NCBI RefSeq assembly: GCF_022539505.1
Contig: NC_061514.1
Span: 247,740,124 to 247,804,123 of the forward strand
DNA: 64,000 nt
Source: Lolium rigidum
Lineage: Eukaryota > Streptophyta > Magnoliopsida > Poales > Poaceae
Reading direction: 5' to 3'
Below the pieces are notes generated by a model, which was not told where the DNA came from, did not search any database, and saw only the letters and a list, made by a program, of their open reading frames with translations. The translations under genes were made by a program, and so were the position numbers. Positions 22,101 to 33,259 of this stretch are shown here, one piece after another. Each line of letters starts with the position of its first letter. Within the stretch, counting starts at the first letter, position 1.

Positions 22101-23271
22101 GTCAACGGCGCGGCAAATGGGGGCGTACGACGGTCGGGCGCGTCCGTGTACTGCCGCGGCCGTGGCGGAAGGAAGCTTCCTCTCCGGCGGCGGTAGACGC
22201 TAGGGGGTGACGCGAGCGTGTCCGGCGAGCTCCGCGTGGCGACGCAAGTACCGTGGCGAGCGGAGGTGGTCGGGGTACGGCGAGGTACGTCGATCGACGC
22301 GTGCCCGTGTCGCGCGCGTCCGTGCACTGGGTGACGTCGCCATGCCGTTGGCGGCGTACCTGGGGCGTCCTGGGCGCGCGTCGTCCGGGGCTTGTCGGCG
22401 TCTCCTCGACCAACGGCGGGTACAGGCGATCTCCTGGGATCATGGGCGACGCGTTGGACATGGTGGCCGTGGCGATGGTGAAGAGAAAGAGAGGGAGGCG
22501 TGTCGTGGGCGACGTGGCCGGCATGGCCATGGCTAGGCCATGTTTGGTCGTGTCCGGGGGTGCCAAGGCATGGGCTGGGTAGGGTTAGGTCTTGTGGTCA
22601 ATGCTAGGTCAAGTAGTGAGCAAGTGGTGGCCTGGTTTGATCACATTTCAAAAATTGGTGATCTTCCAAATGTTTCAAAGTCTCATCTTGGCATGCTTCT
22701 ATCTCTTGATCCATGATGAATTTGGGGTGATGATCTTTACAGAAGTTGTTCACCTTGTTGAGTACTTGGATGACATGCCAAGAGTTGGATTTGTTTGGTT
22801 TGGAAAAATTGAAATAGAGAGGCTCAAAGTAGGTACCAGACTATAAAAGTCAGAAATGACCATTATCATATGTGATCATGTTTTCAATTTTGAAAATGGT
22901 TTGAAAAGTAAATCTTTGATTCTCAAAGTTGTATTCACTCTTTAATAACATAACACCATTATTGGTGAAGATCAAATGGGTCTAAGATCAAATTTACCAA
23001 AAATGACATAGACCTCATATTAGGGTTTTTAGGGTTTTTGTGATATTTGATTTCTTTCTCTTTTTGAGGTATTTAATTTATGATGATCACTTGATCACTC
23101 TAGGGTTTTGGAGTTTATCACATACACAAGATAACAATCATCATGGCACATCACTCAAAATGCACAAGTCCTATGCAGGGTACTATATGCAAGTAAAAGT
23201 TTTTTGTTGGTTCTAAATTTTGGATAATTGAAATTGTTCTTCTTCCTTTATTTGAAATTTGGGATGTTACA
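19188..23271 (-). mobile_element. Element D: solo LTR of 4084 bp
   Basis: On the plus strand it starts TGTCAACACCCGGATTT and ends AAATTTGGGATGTTACA, so the termini are imperfect inverted repeats with TG...CA. The 5-bp sequence GACAT flanks it on both sides (19183-19187 and 23272-23276), a perfect target duplication typical of LTR elements. No long coding frame, primer site or tract is visible inside, so it is read as a solo LTR. A minus-strand TATA box (CTATAAAAGG, 21973-21982) at the border of a GC-rich block (about 21480-22600) suggests minus orientation. A non-autonomous element that merely looks like an LTR is the alternative. Confidence 0.82.
21973..21982 (-). promoter_or_regulatory. TATA box in solo LTR D
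   Basis: Minus strand CTATAAAAGG followed by a C-rich leader, about 1.3 kb from the 5' end of the LTR in minus orientation. A plausible Pol II start inside the U3 of a very long LTR. Confidence 0.5.
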
Positions 23272-24180
23272 GACATGTCCTTCACATAGAAAACCTGGGC
23301 CGCATCCTTGGCTAGGACGAATGGTTCGTCTCTATACCCAAGATTGTTGAGATCCACTATTGTCATTCCATACAACTTATCTACCAGAACCCCGCCTCAT
23401 GTTATCTTGACCCATTTGCACCTAAACAAAGGGACCTTAAAAGAAGGTCCATAGTCAAGTTTCCATATCTCCTCTATGTAACCATAATATGTGTCCTTTT
23501 GGCTTTGTTGTTTGTTGCATCAAAGTGGACACCACTGTTTTGGTTGGTGCTCTTTTTATCTTGGGAGATCGTGTAAAATGTGTTCTCATTTATCTCGTAC
23601 CCTTGGAAAGTCAATACAGTCGAAGATGGTGTCTGGGCCAACAACTACACTGATCTCCAACAGCAGTGTCATTCATGAGATGTTTTTGCAACCAACCACC
23701 GAAAGTCGACATGTGTTCATGTATAATCTAGTCGTTCGACTGCCCTAGGTTCTGGGAGCGTATAAAATTCTTGTGTACATTGATATACGGAGACACCAAG
23801 GTGGAACTTTCTAGAACTGTGTAGTGTGCTTGAGTGAAAGAATGCCCATCCGTACATATCATTGCTTTCTTTCCTAGTGTGCCTTTTCCACTCAGTCTCC
23901 CTTCGTGTCGTGATTCAGGAACACCAATCGGCTTAAGGTCAGGAATAAAGTCAACACAGAACTCAATGACCTCCTTTGTTCCATAGCCCTTGGATATGCT
24001 TCCTTCTGGCCTAGCACGGTTATGAACATATTTCTTTAAGACTCCCATGAACCTCTCAAAGGGGAACATATTGTGTAGAAACACAGGACCAAGAATGGAA
24101 ATCTCATCGACCAGGTGAACGAGGAGATGCGTCATAATATTGAAGAAGGATGGTGGGTACACCAGCTCAAAACTAACAAG
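23272..24180 (-). pseudogene. CACTA (En/Spm) TNP2-type transposase, central to C-terminal part
   Basis: The minus-strand frame 24207-23728 encodes the domain following the transposase core in grass CACTA proteins (PPSFFNIMTHLLVHLVDEI, GPVFLHNMFPFERFMGVLKK, VPESRHEGRLSGKGTLGKK; DUF4218-like). The later part (frame 23375-23151) encodes DLNNLGYRDEPFVLAKDAAQ, the DUF4216-like end. Between them (about 23400-23727) the frame is broken. The N-terminal half with the catalytic region is missing: at about 24183 the sequence changes to an LTR-like repeat. The gene is therefore cut at both ends and split by solo LTR D. Confidence 0.8.
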
Positions 24181-24183
24181 GGT

Positions 24184-24693
24184 TGACGGAATCGTGCGGG
24201 CTAACACGAGGCATCGGATATCAAAAAAATGGGGAGAGATATTTACCCAGGTTCGGGGCCCTCAATGAGGTAAAACCCCTTACTTCCTGCTTGTCTGATC
24301 TTGATTTATCGAGTAAAACGATGTTACAATGGGGTAGCCGATAGACTACTCTGGTGATCTCGCAAAGGGCAAGGGTTCTAAGGTTTGTACGCACTAGATT
24401 GCTAAGGTTTCGTGTCTTGTTGTTGTTTTTCTGTTCGGCATGCCCTCTCCTGGCCTTTATATAGCAGGCAGGTCCGAGAATCCTATCCGAACTCGACTAT
24501 ATTACATAGAAATCCAATCTATACTTTCCTTTATTGACGTCTTCTTGCCTTGTCCGTCAAGAATCCTTCTTCTAGTAGGTCTCCTTTGCTGCAACTGATG
24601 TATGGGCCCACCTTGGTCTTGGATAACCTTCATGGGCCCCTAGTTGGGCCAAGCGAGGTAGACTAATGTCGGGTACCCGAAGGGCCCACATCA
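24184..24693 (-). repeat. LTR-like repeat of 510 bp (probable solo LTR)
   Basis: On the minus strand it begins TGATGTGGGCCCTTCGGG and ends GATTCCGTCA, with a TATA box (GCTATATAAAGG, about 24455-24466). The plus-strand phrase TTTACCCAGGTTCGGGGCC is common near the ends of grass Gypsy LTRs. Flanking bases (AGGGT and GGAGG) do not form a duplication, so the boundaries or its history are uncertain. Confidence 0.5.
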
Positions 24694-24832
24694 GGAGGAA
24701 AAGCAGAGGAAAATTATTCCGATGTGGCACAATCTCCTCCATTAAAACGACGCCTCAAGTAAGCACAAACATGGCTAGAACAACAAATATAGTCCACACA
24801 AAGGCCATGGTGCTTGACATTGGCGACATAGA

Positions 24833-26700
24833 TCAGGCGTCTCGCGCATGGATTTCGGCGCGCTTCTTCAGGAACCATGCCCTGGTGTCGTCGTCCATGC
24901 TTCCCAAGTCGGCCAGCATACTCGTTGTGTCCTCTGACCGGATCTTGGCCTCGGCGTCCATCCTTCTGGCCTCGGCGTCACACATTTTGGCCTTGGCTTC
25001 TGCCTTTTTGGCCTCAACGTCCAATCTTTGGACCTCAATGGCCTCTTTGGTGAGGTTGAGGTAGATGGCATTAGAGGCCTCCTTTTCCAGGCACCCCTCT
25101 TCTTGTCCCTTTTGGCCAGGGCGGCTTGAGATTCGACCATGATCTTCTCCAAGGTCTGGCTCAACGCAAGGCTGATGCCTCCCGGGCAAGATCGGCCTTG
25201 GTAGCCTTATGGCCCCGGGGACGAGGTGGAAGGGCTGTCTGCCCAGGTTCGTCGTCTTCGCCATCCACAACTAATGTGGCTGTCCCATTATTGACAGCTT
25301 CATTGTAGGCCGCATAGCTAATCCTCCACTTCGGCGCATAGCTAATCCTTCATATGTGTTGCCATGAACTTCTCTAAGGCCCTGGGTACCTGTAATTGCT
25401 AAAAGTTAGGTTCATGGTTTTCTAATGTTAAGTACATAGATGGACTGATGATGCATGTTTCTTTACCACTGCCAGCACGCCCGTGCCCCTCTCGGGGTGG
25501 GAAACATCATGATCGGCGGTGGCTCAGAACTTGGAGGTCTCCTGTTTGATGTAGGTCCATATTTTTCGTATGGACTCTTTTGTGCGTTCGCTGCGCATCT
25601 CGTAGGGCTTGCGGTGCTTTCTCTCTTCGTATTCTTGGTCGCGAGCCATGTATCGTACAAACATTTGTCCTCATCGTCATTGAAGCCCTTGGTCCTGTGG
25701 CTCCCCCTTCTTCTTTATAGCATCATCCCTGGTTAGGACAGGCCCGGTTGATGGCTGCATGGGATGGGTTGAGAACGGCCGTTCGCCCAATGTTGGCTTC
25801 GCCGACAAAGCAGCCGCTAAAAATCATGGCCTGGATATCACCCTCATTGTGTCCCGTCCAATAGGCCTACGAATTACCGTACGTCAGATGAATGACACTG
25901 CTGAGCGAGACACTGAGAGAGAAAACGTACCGGGTCGTCCATCGTTGGGGCAGATGGTGTCATCTCCTCAAACAGGGTTCTGTCCACCGGCATGCTCTCC
26001 TCCAGGACGTGTCGCGTCTTTTGTGTCACGGCCGGGCACGAGTCACCGCTCCTCGCCGTCCGGTTCAGGTCGGGAACCAGAGCCACGTTGAACTGGACCA
26101 CCGCGGCGCCGGAGGCGAACCGCGATGCCGCGTGGAGCTGCGAGGGTGCAGGCGTTCCAGGACGCATGGACCTGCGAGGGTGGAAGCGTTCCAGCCCGCG
26201 GAGACTTCACGAGCTCACCGACGAGGCCGGTAGAGCGACACCCATGATCCTCTCTTGCTTGACGAAGAGCATGGCCTCCGTTAGGCTCGGATGGAGGCCT
26301 ACCTGACGTCAGCTTTCACCTGCATCTACCACGCCATTTGGGAAGTGGCCTGCACCTGCTGGGCTGCCGCCGCCATTGCATTCCTCTCCTTCAGAATCTT
26401 GCCCCTGCCGCAACGCTTTGCGGCTTCGACGCCTTTCTTCTCCTTTGACAACAACTTCTTTGTCGCCTTCGCCTTAGCTTCCCAGCCGCCGGTAGCAGCA
26501 CGCTTTGAGTCGGCCGGAGATGCGGTCTCTTGGGGTTGTGGTGGTGGCTATGGGGGAGTCCGAGGCGGTGTCTGCGAGGGTTTCCTCGGAATCCATGGTG
26601 GCTACGGCAACGAGAACGTCCATCGCAAGGGGCTAGAGTGTTGGCGCCGGTCAACTTTGATTTTCAGGCTTGGAATGGCCACAGGCGGGAATGTTAGCAG
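24833..26700 (-). pseudogene. PIF/Harbinger-type ORF1 (NAM-associated C-terminal domain protein), degraded
   Basis: Minus-strand pieces in order: a Lys-rich N-terminal part (about 26520-26340, KLLSKEKKGVEAAKRC), an acidic LFEEMTPSAPTMDD stretch (about 25975), then the C-terminal module (25270-24833) with PRPRGHKATKADL in a neighbouring frame, SQTLEKIMVESQAALAKRDK, a long coiled coil (AIEVQRLDVEAKKAEAKAK) and the end ADLGSMDDDTRAWFLKKRAEI. This C-terminal module is the NAM-associated/Myb-like ORF1 type that accompanies PIF/Harbinger transposases and also occurs as host-like copies in grasses. Several frameshifts and stops separate the pieces. No transposase ORF is seen nearby. Confidence 0.62.
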
Positions 26701-26879
26701 CGTCCGGGCCACAGACGCACGGGTCCTACGTGCGATTCGGTGGAGACTCGGCGTATATTTGGGCAGCGTTTGCGTCTCGACGGATAGCTCGATCACTATG
26801 CGCTGGGCCTGCTCCCCAACCGCGCTGACGCAAACAATTACTCAACGTCCGTTTGTGTCGCCCCATTAGAGATGCCCTT

Positions 26880-27214
26880 ACCAATAGGAATTTTTCCCAT
26901 AGTCTTGACTTTTCCCTATTCTTACTTTTTTTTCTTAAATCCTTTGAATCACTTGGTATGAAGGGAATATTTATGTTTTCAGTTATGTCGGTAAATACAC
27001 TATTTTTCAGATACACAAGAACATTTTATTTGGAGTTTGTGAATGTTTAATGTAATATACATACACATTTTGCTGATATTTCATATATTTTATATTATTA
27101 ATTGCATGGAATATACATACACTTTATTGAAAGGCACGCATATTGTATGGTAGATAGATGAATAAATGAATTAATTTATGTAGACATTTATTTCAAAATT
27201 CCTATGAATCAAAC
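26880..27214. repeat. Dispersed repeat copy 1, left part
   Basis: About 250 bp (26957-27214) reappear at 37025-37187 plus 37646-37740 and at 51137-51333, sharing AGATACACAAGAACATTTT and TGTGAATGTTTAATGTAATA. The stretch before it (26890-26950) resembles the right half of the MITE-like sequence at 36636-37009. The copy continues at 28985 after solo LTR G. No coding frame. Confidence 0.7.
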
Positions 27215-28984
27215 TGTAGGGATTCGTAGCATAGAAAACAAAAAATTTCCTACCGCGAGAACGCAATCCAAGCCAAGATGCAATCTAGAAGACGGTAGCA
27301 ACTAGGAGATGAACGAGACTAACCTTGAAGATTTCCAAAGCCTACGAGATTAGATCTCGTTGTTGCAGAAGATGATCACTTGCCGCTTTCAAAAGCGCGT
27401 AGAAGATCTAGATGGTGCCACAAACAGGCAGCACCTCCGTACTCGGTCACACGTTCGGTGTTGATGAAGACGACGTACTTCTCCCCGTTCCAGCGGGCAG
27501 CGGAAGTAGTAGATCCTCCTTGAATCCCGGCAGCACGACGGCGTGGTGGCGGTGTCGATGGAGATCTCCGGCGGAGCTTCGCTAAGCGTATGCGGGAGAA
27601 GAGGTGGAGGAGGGGCGGCTAGGGTTTGGGAGAGGGGTGGCCGGCCACTTGAGGGGTGCGGCCAAGCTATGGCTTGAGGTGGCCGGCCCCCTCCCCTTGT
27701 CCCTCATTATATAGGTGGAACCCCCAAATGTTGGACTACAAGTCTTCGAATAAGACCCAAACCCAAAACCTTCCATGTGTAGGGAAACCTACCCAAGGTC
27801 GGATTCCCACTTGAGGTGGGATTCCCACCTTTCCATGAGGGGGGTGGCCGGCCACCTTAGGTGGAGTCCACCTGGGACTCCACCCCCTAGGGCTGGCCGG
27901 CCATGCTAGGTGGAGTCCCTCCGGGACTCCGCCTTCCATAGTGATTTCTTCCGGACTTTTCTAGAACCTTCTAGAACCTTCCATAAATGCACCGGATCAT
28001 TTTCAAACTTATAAAATGACTTCCTATATATGAATCTTATTCTCCGGACCATTCCGGAACTCCTCGTGATGTCCTGGATCCCATCCGAGACTCCGAACAA
28101 AACTTCGAACTCCATTCCATATTCAATATCTACTAATACGACATCAAACCTTAAGTGTGTCACCCTACGGTTCGCGAACTATGTAGACATGGTTGAGACC
28201 TCTCTCCGACCAATACCAATAGCGGGATCTGGAGATCCATAATGGCTCCCACATATTCAACGATGACTTAGTGATCGAATGAACCATTCACATACGATAC
28301 CGATTCCCTTTGTCACGCGATATTTTACTTGTCCGAGGTTTGATCATCGGTATCATTATACCTTGTTCAACCTCGTCTCCTGACAAGTACTCTTTACTCG
28401 TACCGTGGTAAGTGGTCTCTTATGAACCATTCATATGCTTGCAAGCTATTAGACGACATTCCACCTAGAGGGTCCAGAGTATATCTATCCGTCATCGGGA
28501 TGGACAAATCCCACTGTTGATCCATATGCCTCAACTCATACTTTCCGGATACTTAATCCCACCTTTATAACCACCCATTTACGCAGTGGCGTTTGATATA
28601 ATCAAAGTACCTTTCCGGTATAAGTGATTTACATGATCTCATGGTCGAAAGGATTATGTAACTATGTATCGAAAGCTTATAGCAAATAACTTAATGACGT
28701 GATCTTATGCTACGCTTAATTGGGTGTGTCCATTACATCATTCATATAATGACATAACCTTGTTATTAATAACATCCAATGTTCATGATCATGAAACTAT
28801 GATCATCTATTAATCAACAAGCTAGTTACACAAGAGGCTTACTAGGGCTCATTGTTGTTTACATAACACACATGTATCAATGTTTCGGTTAATACAATTA
28901 TAGCATGGTATATAAACATTTATCATAAACACAAAGATATATAATAACCACTTTTATTATTGCCTCTTGGGCATATCTCCAACA
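27215..28984 (-). mobile_element. Element G: solo LTR of BARE/WIS/Angela-type Copia element
   Basis: 1770 bp. On the minus strand it starts TGTTGGAGATATGCCC and ends GCTACGAATCCCTACA. The opening and the order of internal landmarks match the LTR of the BARE-1/WIS/Angela Copia group as I know it. The 5-bp CAAAC lies directly before (27210-27214) and after (28985-28989), and the dispersed repeat continues on both sides, so this is a clean solo LTR. TATA box on the minus strand at about 27706-27714. Confidence 0.88.
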
Positions 28985-29091
28985 CAAACATGCCCTAAAT
29001 TTATATGGTTTTAAGGGATCTGATCGGGGAAAGAAATCGAGCAAAAAAACCATGTAAAAAGGCAGTTATTTTTCACTTTTTGACGATTTAA
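28985..29091. repeat. Dispersed repeat copy 1, right part
   Basis: Continuation after the CAAAC duplication (ATGCCCTAAATTTATATGG...CTTTTTGACGATT). The equivalent bases in copy 2 are about 37740-37819 and 39448-39489. Element I has inserted at its TAA. Confidence 0.7.
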
Positions 29092-30855
29092 GAGCATCTC
29101 CAGCCGCGTCCCCCAAAGCATCCCCAAAGGGATTTGGAGCGCGTCGACGAAAATTATGTTTCCCAGACGGGTGCCCCAAAGCCTCTTTTTGTCTGGCGCG
29201 GCCCGATACGGTGTCCGGCGCCTCGAGCCCGTCCCCGCTACACAGGGGACGCTCCGGGCACGCCGAACACAACGAAAAGCGACGCGAGGAGTGGCGGGAC
29301 CGACGCGTCAGCGGCTCAGAAGCCTAAAACCCCGTCGCCTACCGTCGCCTACCTTTGGTCAAGCGACATTAATGGAGGGAGACGCAGGGACGCGTCTCTT
29401 CGTGCATGGCCGCGTGGCCATCTGCGCCGGCGTTATTGCATCCAACGACCCGCTGCCGCTTCACATGTCTGCCGCCGCTGTAGATTAATAAGAGCGCCCC
29501 TGCGGTTCTTGTTCATCCCAATCTCTCGCCGCTCCCAAATCTTCTCCTCGTCGCTCCAACCTCTATCCAATATCGTCCTCGTCATCCCGCAAGATCGCCG
29601 CGGCGAACGGCTTCGGCCGCGGCAACCTCACCGTGGCGGAGGCGTGGGCACTGTACCGCGCGGTATATCCCGTCCCGCCGGACATGCGCCTTCCAAGCAG
29701 CGGTGGTGGAGGATGGTCGTCAACGGCATAGGCGTCCCACCGCCGCCAGGCATAGATCGCTGGAAGGACGCGATCAGGACCCGGCGGTCTCGCCTCACCG
29801 CCGAGGAGCGGGCGGATCCAACCTGGGCAGCCACCGGCAACGACGGCTGGTGGATCGCCTACTTCCAGGCGCAACACGACATGGAGATGAACAGCACCAC
29901 CGGCCTTATCGGCCGGCCGAACAACTGGAACAAGGACGGACGCGTCCTGTTCTGGGGCGTTCTGGGGCGCACCCTGGAGAACGTCGTCGACGGCATCCAC
30001 AACGGCGCTCCAAGATTGGAGACGCCGTCCTCGCCGCCATCATCTCCCGCAGCACGCTGGCAGCCCAAGGAGGACGTACTCGTCCTCCTCCAACTCTTCC
30101 TCATCAGGGCCGGCGCGATCGGCGCCGTCCTCATCGCACCGCATCGCGCCCTACACCGTCCCCAAGCGTGAGGTGAAGGAGGAGGAGCCGTAGTTCGCGA
30201 CGCCGCCAGCCAATCCGAGGCGCGGCGGCAGCGGCAGCCGGTAGGAGCAAAGGCGCGGCGTGGCGCCCTCCTCATCCCGAAGCCAGAGGTGAAGGAGGAG
30301 CAGGACGACGAGGAAGCCGGGCAGGTGGCGCTGCTCGCGGAGTACGAGCGTCAACAACATCTCATCGCGAGCAGCGACGACCCCGGGGACTGACCAGGGC
30401 TGCACGCGGCGTCGCTGAACGACAAGGACGCGTGGAGGGGCGACCTCGACGCGGTGATCGCCATGTCCATCCGCGACACTGACAAGCCGCTCGTGGATCT
30501 CACCGACGACGCCGAGGTTGGGCCAAGCGCCATGGTGAAGGACGAGCCCGACGAGCGCGTCAAGCAGGAGGTCGTCACTAACGACATGTACAACTTCCAC
30601 CGGTACTACGACTTCTCTAGCCGCCGCAAGTACTAGATTAGGATTTAGTTTAAATTTGATCGAATTTTATTCGAATTTTTGTAATATATAGTAAGTTTGA
30701 ATAAATTCGCTCGAGTTTTAAATTTCTAAAATTTTATTTGGGGATGTGGATGGGAGCGACTTTCCCCAAACACCACAGCTCGATCCGCGACGTTCCCCAA
30801 ACACCACAAGCTCGATCCGGTGGTGTTTAGGGACGCTTTGGGATGCGGCTTGGAG
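29092..30855 (+). mobile_element. Element I: TIR element (PIF/Harbinger-like) with a GC-rich ORF
   Basis: Left end GAGCATCTCCAGCCGCGTCC after TAA (29089-29091); right end is the reverse complement of CTCCAAGCCGCATCCC followed by TAA (30856-30858). The right terminus appears to lack about six terminal bases. A 3-bp TAA/TTA duplication is the mark of PIF/Harbinger/Tourist elements. A sister copy lies at 34667-36436. Only one protein gene, not a transposase, is carried, so the element is non-autonomous. Confidence 0.72.
29559..30636 (+). pseudogene. Degraded ORF of element I (unknown family, related to 34864-35943)
   Basis: The start codon position reads ATA where the sister copy has ATG (SSSSSRKIAAANGFGRGN). 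A frameshift near 29700 moves the frame; VVNGIGVPPPP, ADPTW, GDNGWW-like and FWGVLGRTLENVVDGI motifs then follow to about 30010. After further shifts the C-terminal part (about 30270-30636) reads KPEVKEEQ, LAEYERQQHLIASS, LDAVIAMSIRD, LVDLTDDAE, RVKQEVVTNDMYNFH. I do not recognise a catalytic domain. As written it cannot make the full protein. Confidence 0.65.
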
Positions 30856-30858
30856 TAA

Positions 30859-31053
30859 ATCTGGTAGAGACCCGGAGCGGACGACACTCACGCCGGCGCG
30901 CTCTAGCATTCACGGCCGCTGCAGGAGGGACGGAGAGCTCTGCGGAGTCTTCCGTCGTCGTCCTCCACCAGGGCTCGGGCCGGCGGTTAGTCGTTGCGGT
31001 CCGCATTCACCGCCGCTAGAGGAGAGAGCGCGGCCTCCCAGGCGGCGGCGGCA
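30859..31053 (+). promoter_or_regulatory. Upstream region of the PPR gene
   Basis: About 200 bp of GC-rich sequence between element I and the PPR start. I see no clear TATA box. If this is all that remains of the promoter, element I has inserted very close to the gene. Confidence 0.3.
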
Positions 31054-33259
31054 ATGCGACGCTTCCGACCCAGCTTCTCTTCTCTCTACGACCCCGTCCC
31101 CTCACCCGGCTATTAGCTGCTGAACGAATTCAAGGATCGTCTGGGCTCGGAGACGCTCAGTCCGGAGCTTGCGCACCAACTGTTCGGCAAATTGCTTCGT
31201 CAACCCGTCAAGGTACCAGAACGCGCGCTCGACGGCTTTTTCGCCGCCCTCGCGCGTGCCCCGCCCTCCATCGCCTGCCCCGATGGCCCTGCCCTTGCCA
31301 TCACTCTCTTCCAACAAATGGCCCGAGCAGGCCAACGTACGGTGATCGCACCCACCATTTACACATACAGCATACTGATTGATTGCTGCTGCCACACCCA
31401 CCGCCCGGACCTAGGGCCTGCCTTCTTCGGGCACCTCCTCAAGACAGGTATCAGGGAGAACGTTGTCACTTTCAACAATTTATTGAAGTGCCTCTGTGAC
31501 ATGAAGCGAACGGAGGAGGCTCTGGACGTGCTGCTCCATAGGATGCCCGGCGATCTGCCTGATGTCATTTCCTACTCAATAATTCTCAAGGGCTTCTGCA
31601 ACAACGGGAGGAGCCAGCGTGCGCTTGACCTGCTCCGGATGATGACCAAAAAAGGATCTGACCACTCTCCCAACGTGGTTTCATACAGCACGGTAATTGA
31701 TGGCTTCTTGAAGGAGGGTGAAATAAGCAAAGCTTTGGATCTATTCCATGAAATGATACAGCAGGGGGTTGTGCCTGATGTGGCGGTATATAGTTCCATT
31801 ATTGATGGGCAGTGCAAAGCAAGAGCAATGGACAAGGCAGAGGGGGTCCTTCGGCAAATGGTCGATAATGGTGTTCGGCCGAATACCGTGACATATAATA
31901 GCCTGATCCATGGATATTCCACTTCGGGCCAGTTGGAAGAAGTCGCTAGGTTGTTGGAAGAAATGAAAACTCAAGGTATCATGTGGGACGTTTTTACTTG
32001 CAACTCATTCATGGACTATCTTTGCAAGACCGGAAGAATCAAAGAAGCTGCAGAATTATTTTATTCCATGGCCGAGAAGGGCCATAAACCCGATGTTGTC
32101 TCATACAACACACTTATTGATGGCTTCTTGAAAGAGGGTGAAATAACCAAAGCATGTGATCTATTCCGTGAAATGATACAGCAGAGGATTGAGCCTGATG
32201 TGGTGACATATAATTCCATTATTGATGGGCTGTGCAAAGCAAATGAAATTGACAAGGCAAAGGTGGTCCGTCGGCAAATGGTCGATAATGGTGTTCGGCC
32301 GGATATCGTGACATATAACTCCATTATTGATGGGTTGTGCAAAGCAGGAGCAATGGACAAGGCAGAGGGTGTCCTTCGGCAAATGGTCGATAATGGTGTT
32401 CGGCCGGATACGGTGACATATAATAGCCTGATCCATGGATATTCCACTTCGGGCCAGTCGAAAGAAGTCGCTAGGTTGTTGGAAGAAATGAAAACTCAAG
32501 GTATCATGTGGGACGTTTTTACTTGCAACTCATTCATCGACAATCTTTGGAAGACCAGAAGAATCAAAGAAGCTGCAGAATTATTTTATTCCATGGCTGA
32601 GAAGGGCCATAAACCCGATGTTGTCTCATACGGGATTATGCTTAATGGTTATGCTACAGAAGGATCCCTTGTTGATATGAATGATTTCCGTGAGCAGATG
32701 GTACGAGACGGAGTTGCACCCAGTCTCAGTGTTTACAACATACTGATTGGTGCATATGCTAAGTGTGGAAAGATGGACGCAGCAATGCTTGTCTTCGAAG
32801 ATATGTTGAAGCATGGTGTGAACCCTGATCATGTCACATATTTAATTGTGATATCTGCATTTTGCAGAATGGGCAGGATGGATGATGCCATGGACAAATT
32901 CAGTGAGATGATTGATATGGGAGTGCCACATGACACTAATGTTTATGAGTGCATGATCAAGGGTTACTTTAGACAAGGTGATTCGGTGCAAGCCAACAAA
33001 TTGTTTACCGAAATGAAGAACAAGGGTATTCCTCAAAGCCCGCGGAAGGGTAATGAAAGAAGACACAATATGTTTGACTTGGTTATTGGTACTGGTATGG
33101 CCTGATCCTGTTACACAAACTTCAATGACCAATGGATATTGCTTAGTGTCCAACATGGAGAAAACATTCAGGGTAGATACTGTGGTATCACCTGGCGCTG
33201 CGCTAGTGTTAGTACTCAGCACTTGTTACTTAGCATGGTTATGCTCTCATATCTTGTAG
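31054..33259 (+). pseudogene. Rf1-like P-class pentatricopeptide repeat (PPR) gene, apparently broken
   Basis: From ATG 31054 the frame gives MRRFRPSFSSLYDPV, a plausible mitochondrial leader, then a TAG at 31114. The same frame is open from 31117 to TGA at 33103; the next internal ATG is 31318. The protein has the typical Rf1-like lead (LRQPVKVPERALDGFFAALARAPP) and about 16 P-type 35-residue PPR motifs from about 31360 (e.g. [20 protein letters not shown]). After the sixteenth motif (about 33040) a deletion and a shift at about 33098 occur: PDPVTQTSMTNGYCLVSNME continues in another frame to 33259. Relatives are about 750-800 residues; this ends early. Such proteins bind organellar RNA and include fertility restorers. 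Repeats 5-7 and 10-12 are near-identical. It lies between two copies of one TIR transposon. Confidence 0.82.
31786..32630 (+). repeat. Internal duplication in the PPR gene
   Basis: DNA at 31800-32097 (repeats 5-7) recurs with only scattered changes at 32320-32628 (repeats 10-12), including silent positions. A third partial echo (repeats 8-9, 32098-32310) matches repeats 4-5. This indicates recent unequal exchange or conversion inside the gene. Confidence 0.8.

Noticed and set aside
22082..22582. Arg/Pro-rich frames on both strands in solo LTR D
   Set aside because: GC-rich LTR block without domain similarity; frames overlap on both strands and lie within a defined LTR.
24184..24693. Treating this as a confirmed solo LTR with target duplication
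   Set aside because: Flanks AGGGT and GGAGG do not match; kept only as a lower-confidence LTR-like repeat.
26291..26869. 192-codon plus-strand frame
   Set aside because: Opposite to the Lys-rich N-terminal part of the degraded ORF1; composition typical of an antisense frame in GC-rich DNA.
29134..30171. 345-codon plus-strand frame starting in the left terminus of element I
   Set aside because: It begins in the TIR region and switches in and out of the true coding frame; the family comparison with element H shows the real start at the ATA/ATG near 29559.
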